A stretch of DNA of 64,000 nucleotides from an uncultured Alphaproteobacteria bacterium (GCA_943787225.1 CALSLP010000002.1:667875-731874), one strand, 5' to 3'; counted from the stretch's first letter, positions 1 through 11,350 are shown. A program made the numbers and translations. Notes: a model not told the origin generated them from the letters alone.

Positions 1-1236
1 GCCGCCAAACAGGCTGCAAAAGAGATCGAATCCGGAAACTATCGTGGTCCCCTGCACGGCATTCCCATCGGCCTTAAGGACGTCTTTTATTTAAAGGGCT
101 ACAAAACGACATCGAATTCCCGCGTGATGCAGGATTTCGAAGCCGATGAAGACGCGGCCGTGGTCACAAGATTGCGCGACGCTGGCGCTATTTTTATGGG
201 CCAGCTCAACACCTATGAATTCACCTTCGGCGGCAGACCAACCTTTGACGCGCTGTATCCACCCGCCCGTAATCCGTGGGATATCACGCGCTCCACCGGT
301 GGATCGAGCAGTGGCTCCGGCGCCGCCGTCGCAGCAGGGTTTTGTCTCGGTGCCCTGGGTACCGACGCAGGCGGCTCTATCCGGACGCCCTCCGCCTTCT
401 GTGGCGTCGCCGGGATGAAGGCAACTTTTGGCCGGGTCAGCGCCTTTGGCGATTTACCGCTGTCTTTCTCATTCGATTGCGTCGGGCCGATGACCTGGAC
501 CAGCGAAGACAGCGCCCTCATGCTGCAAACCCTTGCCGGCCATGATGAACGCGACCCCGGCAGCGTTGAAACACCGGTGCCTGACTACATCGCACCACTC
601 AATAACGGTGTACGCGGTTTGAAAATTGGAATGATCCGCCAATTTTATACAAGCGACTTTGAAGCCCCGCCGGAAATTGTCAAAGCCATCGACGGGGTTG
701 GCAACACGCTTCGCGACCTTGGCGCAACGGTGGGCGACGTGAGTGTCTCCCCGCTGATTGATTGGCATGCTGTGGGACGAATTATCCTGCCTGCCGAAGC
801 CTATGCCATTCACGAAAAGAACCTCCAGAACCATTGGGAAGAGTTCGGCCCGCTCGCCCGCAATCGTATGATGCTGGGCAGTCTGGTCCGCGCCGTTGAC
901 TATATTCAGGCGCAACGCCGTCGCACCGAGCTACTGGAAGAGATTGAAACCGCCCTTACCGAATATGACGTCCTCATCACAACAGCCATGCTAACCCCGC
1001 AGCCGCCTTTGGATGACAAAGCGCCTTTCCCCTTCCTCGACGTACCGATGATCGCGATGCCGTTTAATTTAACGCTCCATCCCGTCCAGACTGTGCGCGC
1101 CGGATTCTTTGATGATGGTATGCCTATCGGAGCGCAAATAGTGGGCCGCAACTGGGATGAAGCAACAGTTCTCAGGATCGCCCATAGTTTTGAAAAAAAT
1201 GCCGGCATGCTCAAACGCTTCCCTGATTTAAGCTAA
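1..1236 (+). CDS. Amidase (amidase-signature family), 5' end outside window
   Basis: The frame is open from base 1, so the true start lies upstream. The family hydrolyses carboxamides with a Ser-cisSer-Lys triad, and all three parts are visible: the lysine in GIPIGLKD (near residue 25), the glycine/serine-rich signature GGSSSGSGAAVAAG, and GTDAGGSIRTPSAFCG. The visible part is about 411 residues, so roughly the first 60-80 are missing relative to GatA-type amidases. The gene ends 85 bases before the molybdopterin hydroxylase on the same strand and may be co-transcribed with it. GatA itself is unlikely because no gatB or gatC is near and the setting is catabolic; the substrate is unknown. Confidence 0.9.
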   Translation, partial: AAKQAAKEIESGNYRGPLHGIPIGLKDVFYLKGYKTTSNSRVMQDFEADEDAAVVTRLRDAGAIFMGQLNTYEFTFGGRPTFDALYPPARNPWDITRSTGGSSSGSGAAVAAGFCLGALGTDAGGSIRTPSAFCGVAGMKATFGRVSAFGDLPLSFSFDCVGPMTWTSEDSALMLQTLAGHDERDPGSVETPVPDYIAPLNNGVRGLKIGMIRQFYTSDFEAPPEIVKAIDGVGNTLRDLGATVGDVSVSPLIDWHAVGRIILPAEAYAIHEKNLQNHWEEFGPLARNRMMLGSLVRAVDYIQAQRRRTELLEEIETALTEYDVLITTAMLTPQPPLDDKAPFPFLDVPMIAMPFNLTLHPVQTVRAGFFDDGMPIGAQIVGRNWDEATVLRIAHSFEKNAGMLKRFPDLS

Positions 1237-1321
1237 GGTAATTGCCTAGCTGACCTTGATCGACGCCCCCGAGGAGGTCAGGATAGTGTTGTAAACAGAG
1301 AACGCTATTCAGGGAGGAATC

Positions 1322-3643
1322 GTGGGACAATTTGCCATGGGCCAGTCGGTACCCCGTACCGAAGACCCCCGTTTGCTACGCGGCAATGGCCGCTATGTCG
1401 ACGACATCAGATTACCAAACGAATGCCATGCCTATATGCTGCGTACACCGCATGCTCATGCGCGCATTGTCAGCGTCGACTGCGAAGCAGCACGGTCAAT
1501 GCCCGGCGTCATTGCAGTTTATACGGGCGCAGACTGGGTTGCTGATGGCCACGGTCAACACCCCGCAGGCCATAACCGGGTTCGCCGCGACGGCTCGGCT
1601 CTCTATGTCCCAACCCGCCACGCAATCGCGCATAAAGAGGTTAAAGTCACTGGCGATATCGTCGCCATGGTCGTGGCTGAATCTGTCAATCTAGGCAAAG
1701 ACGCTGCTGAACAAATCATCGTCGACTATGATCTGCTGCCGGTCATCACCGAAGGCACGCAAGCGCGGGCAGAAGGCGCGCCGGTTTTGCATGCAGGCTG
1801 CGACGACAATGAAGGCTATTTCTACACAGCAGGAGACAAGCAAGCAGTCGACGCGGCTATCGCTTCCGCACATCACGTCACCCGGCTTAACACCAAGATT
1901 AACCGGATCACCGCCAATACGATGGAGCCCCGTTCCTGCATTGGCGATTACGATCACCGGTTTGAGCGCTATATTCTTATGGGCGGCACGCAGCGCCCGC
2001 ATCTCCTACGGAAAACCCTGGCCATTGATGTTTTCGGTGTGCCAGAGACTGCGGTCAAGATGATCACCCCCGATGTTGGTGGCAGTTTCGGGATGAAAGG
2101 CGGCCACGCCCCAGAAAACCATGCCTGCATGTGGGCTGCCAAGAAAATTGGGCGGCCCGTTCGCTGGGTCTGTGAACGCAGCGATGGTCATGTCACGGAT
2201 TATCACGACCGGGACCAACTGACTGACGCACAGCTCGCCGTCAGCGCCACCGGCGAGTTTCTTGCCCTGAAAGTTAGTAATATTTGTAATATTGGTGCCT
2301 GGCTCGACCCCGGCGGAACGATTTCACCGGCCGGTCATCTCGGTGGGCTGGCTGCAACCTACAAGACGCCACTGATTTATGCAGAGGCCTCCGCCGTCTT
2401 CACAAATACCAGTGCTAATGGCCCCTTCCGGGGGTCAGGCCGCCCGGAAGCATCCTATGTCATGGAACGGCTGATCGATAATGCGGCGCGCGACTTGAAT
2501 ATGGATCGGGCAGAAATCCGGCGGCGCAATATCGTACCACCGGAGGATATGCCGTTTAAAACCGGGCTGCTTTATACCCTCGATTGTGGTGAATTTGGCG
2601 AGAACATGGAGAACACCCTGAAAATGGGTGACTATGATGGTTTCGAATCCCGCCGTGAAGCGGCCCGCAAAGACGGTAAGATTCGGGGTCTCGGCATCGC
2701 CAACTTCATCGAACAAACCGCCCAGCTGGACGGCGAAACCGTCAGCATCCAGTTCGATCAATCGGGCACGGTGACAGTCATTCCGGGTTCCGTTGATCAC
2801 GGCCAGGGTCATGACACGATGTACAAGATCGTTGTTTCTGATGCCTTGGGGATCGACGAGGAAGATATCCGCGTTTCGTATGGTGATACAGATTCTTTGC
2901 CCTATGGTGGTGGCACCTATGCCTCTCGTACGGCCATTCTGGGTAGCTCCGCAGCGGTCCGTGCTATCGACAAGATTCTCGAAAAAGGCACCAAGATTGC
3001 TGCTCATATTCTGGAAGCGGCGGATGCGGATATTGAGTTCAAGGATGGTGCCTTCCACGTCGTCGGGACCGATAAAGAAGTGACCATTCAGGATGTCGCC
3101 AGAGCTTCTTACCGAAGCGATTTACTTCCTGAAGGCATGGAGCGCGGCCTGTTTGACACGGATACCTTCACACCGGGAACACCGACGTTTCCGAATGGCT
3201 GCCATGTTGTTGAAGTTGAAATTGAACCGGAAACCGGCGTTACGGAAATTCTCAAATACTCCGTCACGGATGATGTCGGGACCGTCATCAATGCGCTGAC
3301 CCTGGAAGGTCAAATCCATGGTGGTATTGGCCAAGGGGTCGGTCAGGCTTTCACGGAAGGCATGCAATATGACGCGGATGGCCAGCTGCTGACCGGGTCA
3401 TTCCTCGATTACGGCATGCCGCGCGCCGATGACATGTGCAGCTTCGATCTCGATAACAACCCAGTGCCGACGAAGCTAAACCCGGTCGGGGCCAAAGGGG
3501 CAGGCGAAGCTGGCAACGTTGGTGCATTAGCAGCAATCATGAATGCTGTCGTCGACGCCCTGGCACCCCTCGGGATCGAAAATCTGGATATGCCGGCCAC
3601 GCCAGAAAAGGTCTGGCGCGCCATTCAGGAGGCCAATGCCTAA
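1322..3643 (+). CDS. Xanthine dehydrogenase/CoxL-family molybdopterin-binding hydroxylase subunit
   Basis: This 773-residue protein resembles the large subunit of aerobic molybdenum hydroxylases, which oxidise aldehydes, N-heterocycles or CO at a molybdopterin cytosine dinucleotide centre. The N-terminus (GQSVPRTEDPRLLRGNGRYV) is the usual opening of the CoxL/XdhB-like fold. The active-site loop reads GPFRGSGRPEA, which is not the AYXCSFR loop of true CO dehydrogenase, so a CO role is not supported. GVGQAFTEGM and GAKGAGEAG near the C-terminus are typical cofactor-binding segments. The start is GTG, chosen because GGGAGG precedes it closely. The [2Fe-2S] and FAD subunits that normally accompany this protein are not adjacent; the nearest Fe-S subunit is about 8 kb away beside another large subunit. 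Confidence 0.9.
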   Translation: MGQFAMGQSVPRTEDPRLLRGNGRYVDDIRLPNECHAYMLRTPHAHARIVSVDCEAARSMPGVIAVYTGADWVADGHGQHPAGHNRVRRDGSALYVPTRHAIAHKEVKVTGDIVAMVVAESVNLGKDAAEQIIVDYDLLPVITEGTQARAEGAPVLHAGCDDNEGYFYTAGDKQAVDAAIASAHHVTRLNTKINRITANTMEPRSCIGDYDHRFERYILMGGTQRPHLLRKTLAIDVFGVPETAVKMITPDVGGSFGMKGGHAPENHACMWAAKKIGRPVRWVCERSDGHVTDYHDRDQLTDAQLAVSATGEFLALKVSNICNIGAWLDPGGTISPAGHLGGLAATYKTPLIYAEASAVFTNTSANGPFRGSGRPEASYVMERLIDNAARDLNMDRAEIRRRNIVPPEDMPFKTGLLYTLDCGEFGENMENTLKMGDYDGFESRREAARKDGKIRGLGIANFIEQTAQLDGETVSIQFDQSGTVTVIPGSVDHGQGHDTMYKIVVSDALGIDEEDIRVSYGDTDSLPYGGGTYASRTAILGSSAAVRAIDKILEKGTKIAAHILEAADADIEFKDGAFHVVGTDKEVTIQDVARASYRSDLLPEGMERGLFDTDTFTPGTPTFPNGCHVVEVEIEPETGVTEILKYSVTDDVGTVINALTLEGQIHGGIGQGVGQAFTEGMQYDADGQLLTGSFLDYGMPRADDMCSFDLDNNPVPTKLNPVGAKGAGEAGNVGALAAIMNAVVDALAPLGIENLDMPATPEKVWRAIQEANA

Positions 3644-3646
3644 CGG

Positions 3647-5359
3647 TTATTCCGCGAGGATTGTCGCCGATATTTTTTCGCCGATCATGATGGTGGAAAT
3701 ATTGGTATTGGCGCAGGGCACCATCGGCATGATTGAGGCATCGCATATGCGCAGACCCTGCACGCCGTAGACGCGACCAGCAGGGTCAGTCACCGCGCCC
3801 GGGTCATCCTCTGCGCCCATCCGGCATGTGCATGAGGCATGCCAATGACCAAGAACCGTTTTGCGGATCCATTGCTCAATAGTGGATTCATCTTCCAGCA
3901 GATCAGCAATGGAAGGGCCTGTAGAAATCATGTTCTCGATAATATAACGACGGGCATAGGATGAGGCGTCCATCAACTGTGCGCCAATCCAGGTCTGCAC
4001 GCGGTTAAAATTGCTATAAACACCGACTTTGCGGGCCCGCGTTCCATAGCTGACCGGAAAGACATCAAGCACGGCATCCTGAATTTCAGGCATCGCACAA
4101 AGCTTTGCCATCACGCGTACCCCGGCAATCATGCGATCCATATCCCGGCGATCAGAACACATGTTGAAATCGACATTGGGTTCGCCAAAGATATCGTCAC
4201 TATTCAGCGTCACCTCGCCCGTTGAATAGGATTTATTCACCCAGAGCTGCATGATGCCCATACGATCCCCAACCGGATGCCATGCCGCACGATTAGTGGG
4301 AACAATATACATATCACCCGCAGGCACACCTTCATGGCCAGATGACCAGCGCACGGCCGCAATCATATGCGTTGGCAGGCCTGGTGTGAGCCGGGCACCT
4401 TTTTTGAGATAGGCACCAAAATTAACGCCAGGGTGCTCCATGAGATGCTGGCCAACGCCCGACCGATCAGCGACGACATCAATGCCAAGGTCTGAAAGGG
4501 CCGCTTGTGGACCAATACCAGAGCGCATCAAGAGCGGTGGTGTGTGGAGCGCGCCGGTACAAACAATGACTTCCTTTGCCTTCACATCGAAAGTTTCACC
4601 GCGCCGAGTAACCTTCACGCCAACAACTTTTGTGCCATCAAACAGCAGGCGCTCGACATGGGCGCGGTCCAGCATGTCGAAATTAGGCCGGGCACGGACC
4701 TCGTTCGTCAGATATGCCGACGAAGCAGACACCCGCTTGCCGTCGATATTGTTCATCGGAATGGGGAAGTAGCCATCGTCAAAAACGCCGTTTTGATCTT
4801 TCAGGTTTTTCCAGCCATCTTTTTCAATTGCCTTGATTGAGGCTGAAGTGAAGCCGGGCCACTGATCTTCAAATAAACGCCGAAGCCCTATCGGCCCGTC
4901 ATCCCCATGGAGGGGGCCATCAAAATCACGATCACTTTCAAGTTTTTTGAAATAGGGCAGGACACCGTCCCAGCTCCAACCCTTGGCGCCCAATTCTTCC
5001 CAACCATCAAAGTCGCTGGGCAGGCCACGATTGGCACACATGCCATTGACCGACGATCCGCCGCCAATGACACGACCTTGATTATAGCGCCGCTCCGGGC
5101 GTTCATCTGGCGCATTGCCGGGACGCGGCAGAAAACGGGCACTGAGCCCCGGCCACGTATAGAGAGGCGCGCCCTTGGCCGTTGCAACGAAATTATTATT
5201 GAGGTCTTCGGGCTCACTGCCAGGGGGGAAATCCTGACCGGCTTCCAGCAACAGGACATTGTTGGTTGACCGTTCAGTCAAACGGCTCGCCAGCACACTG
5301 CCCGCTGAACCACCGCCGATAATGATATAATCTAAAGCCTTACCGCCAAAATCGACCAC
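3647..5359 (-). CDS. GMC-family FAD oxidoreductase (choline dehydrogenase-like)
   Basis: At 570 residues this is full length for the glucose-methanol-choline family, flavoproteins that oxidise alcohols. The Rossmann motif GGGSAGSVLASRL is at residues 14-26, the GMC signature GRVIGGGSSVNGM is near residue 100, and the C-terminus carries the catalytic histidine segment (GHWHASCTCRMG) and the CANTNISTIMIGEK tail. It converges on the molybdopterin hydroxylase with only three bases between them. It is strongly similar to the GMC protein at 44.2-45.9 kb across its whole length, so the two are paralogues. The substrate is unknown; the aromatic-degradation context suggests an aryl or side-chain alcohol (inference). 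Confidence 0.92.
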   Translation of the reverse strand: MVDFGGKALDYIIIGGGSAGSVLASRLTERSTNNVLLLEAGQDFPPGSEPEDLNNNFVATAKGAPLYTWPGLSARFLPRPGNAPDERPERRYNQGRVIGGGSSVNGMCANRGLPSDFDGWEELGAKGWSWDGVLPYFKKLESDRDFDGPLHGDDGPIGLRRLFEDQWPGFTSASIKAIEKDGWKNLKDQNGVFDDGYFPIPMNNIDGKRVSASSAYLTNEVRARPNFDMLDRAHVERLLFDGTKVVGVKVTRRGETFDVKAKEVIVCTGALHTPPLLMRSGIGPQAALSDLGIDVVADRSGVGQHLMEHPGVNFGAYLKKGARLTPGLPTHMIAAVRWSSGHEGVPAGDMYIVPTNRAAWHPVGDRMGIMQLWVNKSYSTGEVTLNSDDIFGEPNVDFNMCSDRRDMDRMIAGVRVMAKLCAMPEIQDAVLDVFPVSYGTRARKVGVYSNFNRVQTWIGAQLMDASSYARRYIIENMISTGPSIADLLEDESTIEQWIRKTVLGHWHASCTCRMGAEDDPGAVTDPAGRVYGVQGLRICDASIMPMVPCANTNISTIMIGEKISATILAE

Positions 5360-5553
5360 CGCGCCATCCTCCCTGATTTTTATCTATTCAGGAAAGGATA
5401 CACCCGTTTTACCCGCATGCAACGGGCCGGGCATGCGCTTTATTCAGAGGCTGTCTGCCATCATTACAATTCTATCCGAGCCTTTCTTGTATTGTTCGCT
5501 CGCGGTTCCTTTAATGCTATTGTAAGCAGCACCCAAACTGCTATTAATCGGTT

Positions 5554-6297
5554 ATGCACAAAAAACCTTATGACACCCTGAGCGCAAAAGAGCTCGATAT
5601 CGCCCGAATGCCAGAGACGGCAGAAGAAACAGCCTCATTAGCCTTCAACCAATCAATTCCCCGTGAATACGGATTTGGAATGCGCCATATCCATTACTAT
5701 TGGCGCCGCTATGCCGAATCTGAGTTACAACTTACCCAAACCCGTAAATTCTCCGAAGCAACGACCAACTATGGTGCTGGACTCCGGCTGATTCATCTCG
5801 CCCATCTGATAAAAACCAGAAAACCCAAAACCGTCTATGAATTTGGTACAGGTGTCTAGACAGTTTTGATGGCAGAATTGTTGAAAGAATATGGCGGGAA
5901 AATTGTTTCTTTCGAACAGTCGGAAAGCTATTACGAGAGTGTTCAAAAACATTTTCCAGATTCACTGCGAGAAACAGCTGACCTAAGGCTGGCCAACGTC
6001 AATTTAGACTGGTTTGGTTCCTATCGAGGAATTTACTACGACTTTGAACCTCCTGCAGAGGTTGACCTGGTCTATATAGACGGCGCTACCCGCACCCGAG
6101 GAAATGAAGAAAGTAATTTCGTCTATCGCAGATTAAATGCCGACTTAATAAGAATGCATCTTGCTGGTACCAAGATCGGACACGCCATTACCGATCATCG
6201 ATGGGCAATTTATCCGTTCTACAAAGACCAATTGCCGGGTTACAACATTAAGTATTCCCGTTGGTGGAAGAGCATTATTATCGACCCAATTAATTAA
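5554..6297 (+). pseudogene. Class I SAM methyltransferase-like gene with an in-frame TAG
   Basis: Two open stretches in the same frame are separated by one TAG codon at 5857-5859. Read through, they give about 247 residues with a methyltransferase motif I (YEFGTGV, then the stop, then TVLMAELL), an acidic residue after strand 2 (IVSFEQSESYYESV) and a motif IV-like VDLVYIDGA. The stop sits in the SAM-binding loop, where related proteins usually have Ser or Thr; TCG to TAG would be one change. The gene is AT-richer than its neighbours, which suggests transfer. A real nonsense mutation and a sequencing substitution cannot be told apart here. The methyl acceptor is unknown. Confidence 0.6.
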
Positions 6298-6404
6298 TAG
6301 AAAAATAAAGGGTAGCGTACACGTTCAGTTAATAGAGGCGACCAAATGTGACTGCGACCGATCGCCTTTGATCGTACCAGGCAATGATACATTGATGTGT
6401 AATT

Positions 6405-7258
6405 TTAGGGCACCGCACCTTCAACCACTGGATTGGTATCCTGAATGGTGAGACGCCGGAGCATCCGGCGTTCATCCCGCGGAAAGTCTGTCCGCGCATG
6501 ATTGGTGCAGCGATTGTCCCACATGACCAGATCACCGACTTTCCATTCATGTTCATAAACGAACTCCGGCCGTTTCTGATGCTCAAACAGCTGCGCCAGA
6601 ATTTCATCACTCTCTTCCTTGGGCATGCCGACAATCTCTTCCGTCATCAACTCACTCACAAACAATGCTGATCGCGCCGGTTGCCGGGTGTTTACGAAAA
6701 ATCGGATGGGCATAATAGGAAATTCTCCCGGTCATACTTCTCTTTGGTTTTGAGCGTGGTGCCATACTCGTACACCTGCATGGCCTTTTTACCATCGAGG
6801 CGCCGTTTCATGTCTTCCGGCAAATGTTCTGCTGCCGCGTAGCCGTTCGAAAACAACGTGTTGCCACCCCAGCTCGGCAATTCCATCGCGTAAAGCATGG
6901 TCGCCTTTGACGGAAATTCGAAATAGGCCGTATCGGCATGGAACGTCATCTCACCATCGGGGAGTGACCCAATCGCCTTGCCGTTTTCGCGAACATTGGT
7001 GACCAGCATGACATGTTCGCCATATTCATCGATTTCGTTTGGCTTCTTGCCCGGGCGAGCGCGACTGCCCAGCTCACCAAAATGCAACGCAAAGGTCTTT
7101 TGCTGCTCCAGCGTAATGTCCTGATCCCGCAGCACAACGATGGCGTAATCGTGAAACGCTTTTTCAATCTGGTCGAGCGTTTCTGTGGTGAGTGTCTCGC
7201 GAAGGTCGACGCCTCTAATCTCCGCGCCGACGGCATCTGATAAGGGTACGATTTCCAT
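6405..7258 (-). CDS. TauD/TfdA-family Fe(II)/2-oxoglutarate dioxygenase (two frameshifts)
   Basis: The family hydroxylates substrates such as taurine or aryloxyalkanoates using Fe(II) and 2-oxoglutarate. The N-terminal part (6692-7258) contains the metal HxD motif in TFHADTAYFEF and the WGGNT segment. The C-terminal part (to 6405) contains the distal histidine in NRCTNHARTDFP and the 2-oxoglutarate arginine region (RRMLRRL). Between them the conserved run YAHPIFRKHPATG lies in a third frame, so two single-base shifts near 6720 and 6680 must be corrected to give the normal protein of about 284 residues. The shifts look like sequence errors because all conserved parts survive. The substrate is unknown. 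Confidence 0.8.
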
Positions 7259-7359
7259 GAGCGCCGTCCTTTTCTGCCAGTCCGATTACACTCATTATAC
7301 AGCATTCACCGCATGCTAGAAGACTTGCCGTCTGCTCGCCGGCGCGCTACAGGAGCGGC

Positions 7360-9176
7360 ATGGCGCCACCTCTTTTAATTCTCCGCAATATTAACCTGAC
7401 CTTTGGCGGGACCCCGCTCTTCGAAGGGGCCGAGTTTTCGGTTTCCGAACGGCGAACGGCTCTGCCTTGTTGGCCGCAATGGGTCGGGCAAATCAACCCT
7501 GCTGAAGATCGCGGCCGGCATGGTTGAACCAGATGATGGCGAGATCTTTCTACAACCCGGTACGACCGTACGATATCTGCCGCAAGAGCCCGATTTATCA
7601 GGGTATAAGACATCAATGGCCTATGTCGAAGAGGGGTTGGAGCCCGGCGATGATCCCTACCGGGCACAGTATTTACTCGACCAATTGGCCCTAACCGGTG
7701 AGGAAGACCCGGCGACACTTTCCGGCGGTGAAATTCGACGTTGCGCACTGGCACGAGCCCTAGCACCCGAACCGGATATTTTGCTGCTCGATGAGCCAAC
7801 CAACCATCTCGATCTGCCGGTTATCGAATGGCTTGAAAAAGAGCTGGCTTCCATGCGCTCAGCCATTGTCATTATCAGCCATGACCGACGGTTTCTGGAG
7901 AAACTCTCCAGAACAACCATATGGCTCGCACAGGGCATGACACGACGCCTTGACCAAAACTTCAGCAAGTTTGAAAGCTGGCGCGATGGCATCGTTGAAC
8001 AGGAAGAAACCGAACGCCACAAGCTGGACCGTAAGCTGGTCGCAGAAACCGCCTGGCTGCGCAAAGGCGTAACAGCCCGACGCAAACGTAATCAGGGCCG
8101 TTTGCGGGCACTCTTTGCCCTGCGCAAGGAACGCCAGGATCAGCGTGGCCCAACCGGGCAGGTCGCCTTCACCAAATCCGAGGGCACGAAGTCGGGCAAG
8201 CTGGTGATGGAAGCAAAATCGATTTCCAAGGATTACGGCAACGGGCCGGTCGTGCAGGATTTCTCCGTCAAAATTCAGCGCGGCGACCGAATTGGCATCG
8301 TTGGGCCCAACGGTGCCGGCAAAACAACCATCCTCAATATGCTCACCGGAGTGCTGGCGCCCGATACGGGAACCACCCGTCTCGGAACTAACCTCGAAAT
8401 GGTAACGCTCGATCAGAAACGGGAAATGCTCGATCCAACATCAACCCTGGCAGATGCCCTGACCGGTGGCGGCGAAATCATTTCCGTTGGCGGGCAAAAC
8501 AAACACGTCATTGGCTATATGAAGGATTTTCTGTTTGCGCCGGAGCAAGCCCGAACTCCGGTTGGTGTCCTCTCCGGTGGCGAACGCGGCCGCTTGATGC
8601 TCGCCCGCGCTCTTGCCCGACCGTCCAACCTGCTGATCCTTGATGAGCCGACCAATGACCTCGATCTGGAAACACTCGATTTACTTCAGGAAATGATTGC
8701 TGATTATCCAGGGACAGTCCTGCTGGTGAGCCATGACCGTGATTTCCTAGACCGTACCGTCACCTCAACCATTTGCGCTGAAGGCAATGGTGTATGGATC
8801 GAGTATGCGGGTGGCTTTAGTGACATGGTTAGCCAACGGGGTGCAAATCTCGAGGCACGCGCGGCTGCCAAAAAAGAACAATCAGCATCAGATAACAAGA
8901 ATTCCGGCAAGCAAGCCGCAGCATCGTCCTCTAAGGGAAAGCTGACCTTTAAAGACAAACATGCACTTGAAACGCTGCCCCAGCAGATGGAAAAGCTGCA
9001 GGTTGATATCGACAAGCATCAGGTAACACTAACCGAGCCCAATCTCTTCACCGCTGATCCCGCAAAATTTGAAAAGGCGGTGCAGGACCTCGACAAGGCG
9101 CAGGCCGACCTAGCCGCTCGCCGAAGAACGGTGGATCGAACTTGAAATGCGCCGGGAACAGGTCGAGGGCAGCTAA
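7360..9176 (+). CDS. ABC-F family ATP-binding protein (Uup-like; two frameshifts)
   Basis: This is a soluble protein with two ABC ATPase domains and no membrane segments, as in ABC-F proteins that act on ribosomes; the coiled C-terminal extension resembles Uup. Walker A motifs are GRNGSGKSTLL and GPNGAGKTTIL, the signatures are LSGGE twice, and the Walker B/switch parts are LLLDEPTNHLDL and LILDEPTNDLDL. The longest open frame begins at 7403, but the natural start is ATG 7360, which gives the domain opening LRNINLTFGGTPLFEGAEF; one extra base near 7450 breaks the frame. A second shift near 9120 hides the ending EERWIELEMRREQVEG, with the true stop at 9174-9176. The function is probably translational or DNA-associated, not transport. 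Confidence 0.85.
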
Positions 9177-9226
9177 CCCTCTGTTTTTCTATTCCTTCTT
9201 ATTCCATTGCCGCCGCGCGGATCGCG

Positions 9227-11350
9227 TCAGGCGTAAAGGGCAGAGCGCCGCATTCTCAGCCCGGTCGCCATATGAATCGCGTTGGCAATCGCCCCCGCTG
9301 TCGGGCCCGAAACCGCCTCACCAGCACCCAGAAAGCGTTCATTGGGCCGATCAATCATCACGGTTTCGATCTCAGGAATATTATCGAACCGCAAGATTGG
9401 ATACGTCTCCCAATCGCGGCTGGTGATCCCCGTCTGATCGAAAGGTGACCTCTTCGTAGAGCGTCCAACTCGCCGCCTGTAAAAATCCGCCCTCATACTG
9501 CGCGATAACGCCAGCCTGATCGACAATCTGGCCAGCATCCCCGGCAAGCGCCACGCGATGCATAATGACCTCAGCCTTATCATTGACCTCAAGCTCTACC
9601 GCGACCGCGGCATAGGCTTGAATGTTTTTGTATTGCGCAAATGCAATGCCCCGTCCTCGTCCTTCTGGCACCTCAAGCCCCAGCCCAACTTATCCGCAGC
9701 GGCCTGGAGCACCTCTTTCGCGCGTTGGTCTTCGAGGTGATTCAGGCGAAATGTTACTGGGTCAATTCCAGCTTCTTCTGCCAATTCATCCATAAAGGAC
9801 TCAATGGCAAAGACATTTGCAAAGGCCCCTAATGTTCGCAGGGCTGATGTCCGCAGCGGCAGGTCACGAACCAGATTTTTAACCAACCGTTTGTTTTCAA
9901 AAGAATAAAGCGGATCGAGATTCCGATGCAGACCTGCATGCCTTGACATGTTCGGCTGCGGAACCAGTGGCGTCACCGCTTCCTCTCGGTATTGCATCGC
10001 CAGCAATCTCGCCGGCCCGGCACCGCCCGGTTCAGGCCGCGGGCGCATACCATATGTGTCGCTATAGGTATCTTGCGACCAGGCAATCACCTTGCCATCG
10101 CCATCAATGCTCGCAGTTAGATCCATCGCCATACAGGACGCATAGGGCTCCCAGGCATGTTCATCTTCCCGCGTCCATTTCAACAGGATCGGCTTGCCAG
10201 GAATGGCGAGGGCAATCAAAGCCGCATCTACCGCGGCGTCATCCGCACCGTTATGGCCATAACAGCCCGAACCCGGTACGTGGATAACCGTCAGATCCTC
10301 AATCTCCATACCCAACGCTTCCGACAGGCTGGCGCGTAAGACATAAACACCCTGACTATGGCTCCAGACCGTAAGCTTGTCGCCGTCAGCCAGCGCGACC
10401 GCAGCAGACGGACCGATAGAGCCATGCATCAGATAAGGTTTTTCATACCGCGCCTTGAGCGTTGCGGCGGCGTCCCCCGGTGGCGATGCAAGCGGTTTAA
10501 CCACTTCTTTTTGCGGCACGCCGTCAACAACAGGCAGGCTGACACGTTCGTTGGTCACCAGCCGTTCAAAGATGTCCTGAGGCTCCAGCCCCTCCCCAAG
10601 ATCCCAGTCAGACGACTCAAACAATCTTTCAGCCGCTTTGACGGCAGCGAACTCATCAGCACTGGCAACAGCCAGGAAAGAACCATCGCGGACCACTTCA
10701 CATCCGTTATCGGTAATACGCTCCGCGGCGGAATCGTCGAGTGACTTTAACCGTGCCTTGTAATGCGGCGGCCGGACAATACGGGCATGCAACATGCCCG
10801 GCATCTTCATATCCTGCACGAAATGCGGCTGACCAGTCACAATTTCTGTTAGACCGCGCGTGACCACTGGCTTGCCAACAACACCATAGGTGGCCGGGTC
10901 TTTGACCGGTGCCTCCGGATCAACATCAATGCCAAATGTTTGGTCGCCTGCAAGCTCTGGGTAAGTAACCGACAGGTTGGTGCCGCGCGACTGTATCAAC
11001 CCATCTGAAATTTCAAGCGTCGAGACATCCACACCCAGCGCATCTGCCGCGAGCGACAACAAATGCCGACGTGCCGTCGCAGAGGCAGCGCGAACCGCAT
11101 TGCCGGCTTCTTCCATCGAATTACTGCCCGAGGTAATCCCTTCATCCGGGTCAACGCCGGTTTCCGTGCGAGCAATATCGATACGGCTGATATCAACATC
11201 GAGCTCCTCCGCCGCAATCATGGCAAGCGCCGTCGAAATTCTCTGGCCAATATCAACCTTGCCCGTGTGGATCAGAACCCGGCCATCGCTGACAATGGAA
11301 ATCCATTTATCGAGGCTGGGGCTTTTCTTCAGACTGTTGCTATCAGGCAT
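9227..11350 (-). CDS. Isoquinoline 1-oxidoreductase beta-like molybdopterin hydroxylase subunit (frameshifted)
   Basis: This is the large molybdopterin subunit of a two-subunit hydroxylase of the IorAB/nicotinate dehydrogenase type. The first 580 residues are open (9596-11350); the rest continues in two other frames (GRGIAFAQYKNIQAYAAV, then TYPILRFDNIPEI and PNERFLGAGEAVSGPTAG), so at least two base errors lie near 9600-9660 and 9450. The ATG at 11350 is preferred over an upstream GTG because AGGGGAG stands eight bases before it; it overlaps the end of the [2Fe-2S] subunit, showing translational coupling. The enzyme would hydroxylate an aromatic or heterocyclic substrate with water as the oxygen source. 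The usual cytochrome c partner is not seen nearby. Confidence 0.85.

Noticed and set aside
1322..3643. Form I aerobic CO dehydrogenase large subunit (coxL)
   Set aside because: The diagnostic active-site loop AYXCSFR is absent (PFRGSGR instead) and coxM and coxS are not present.
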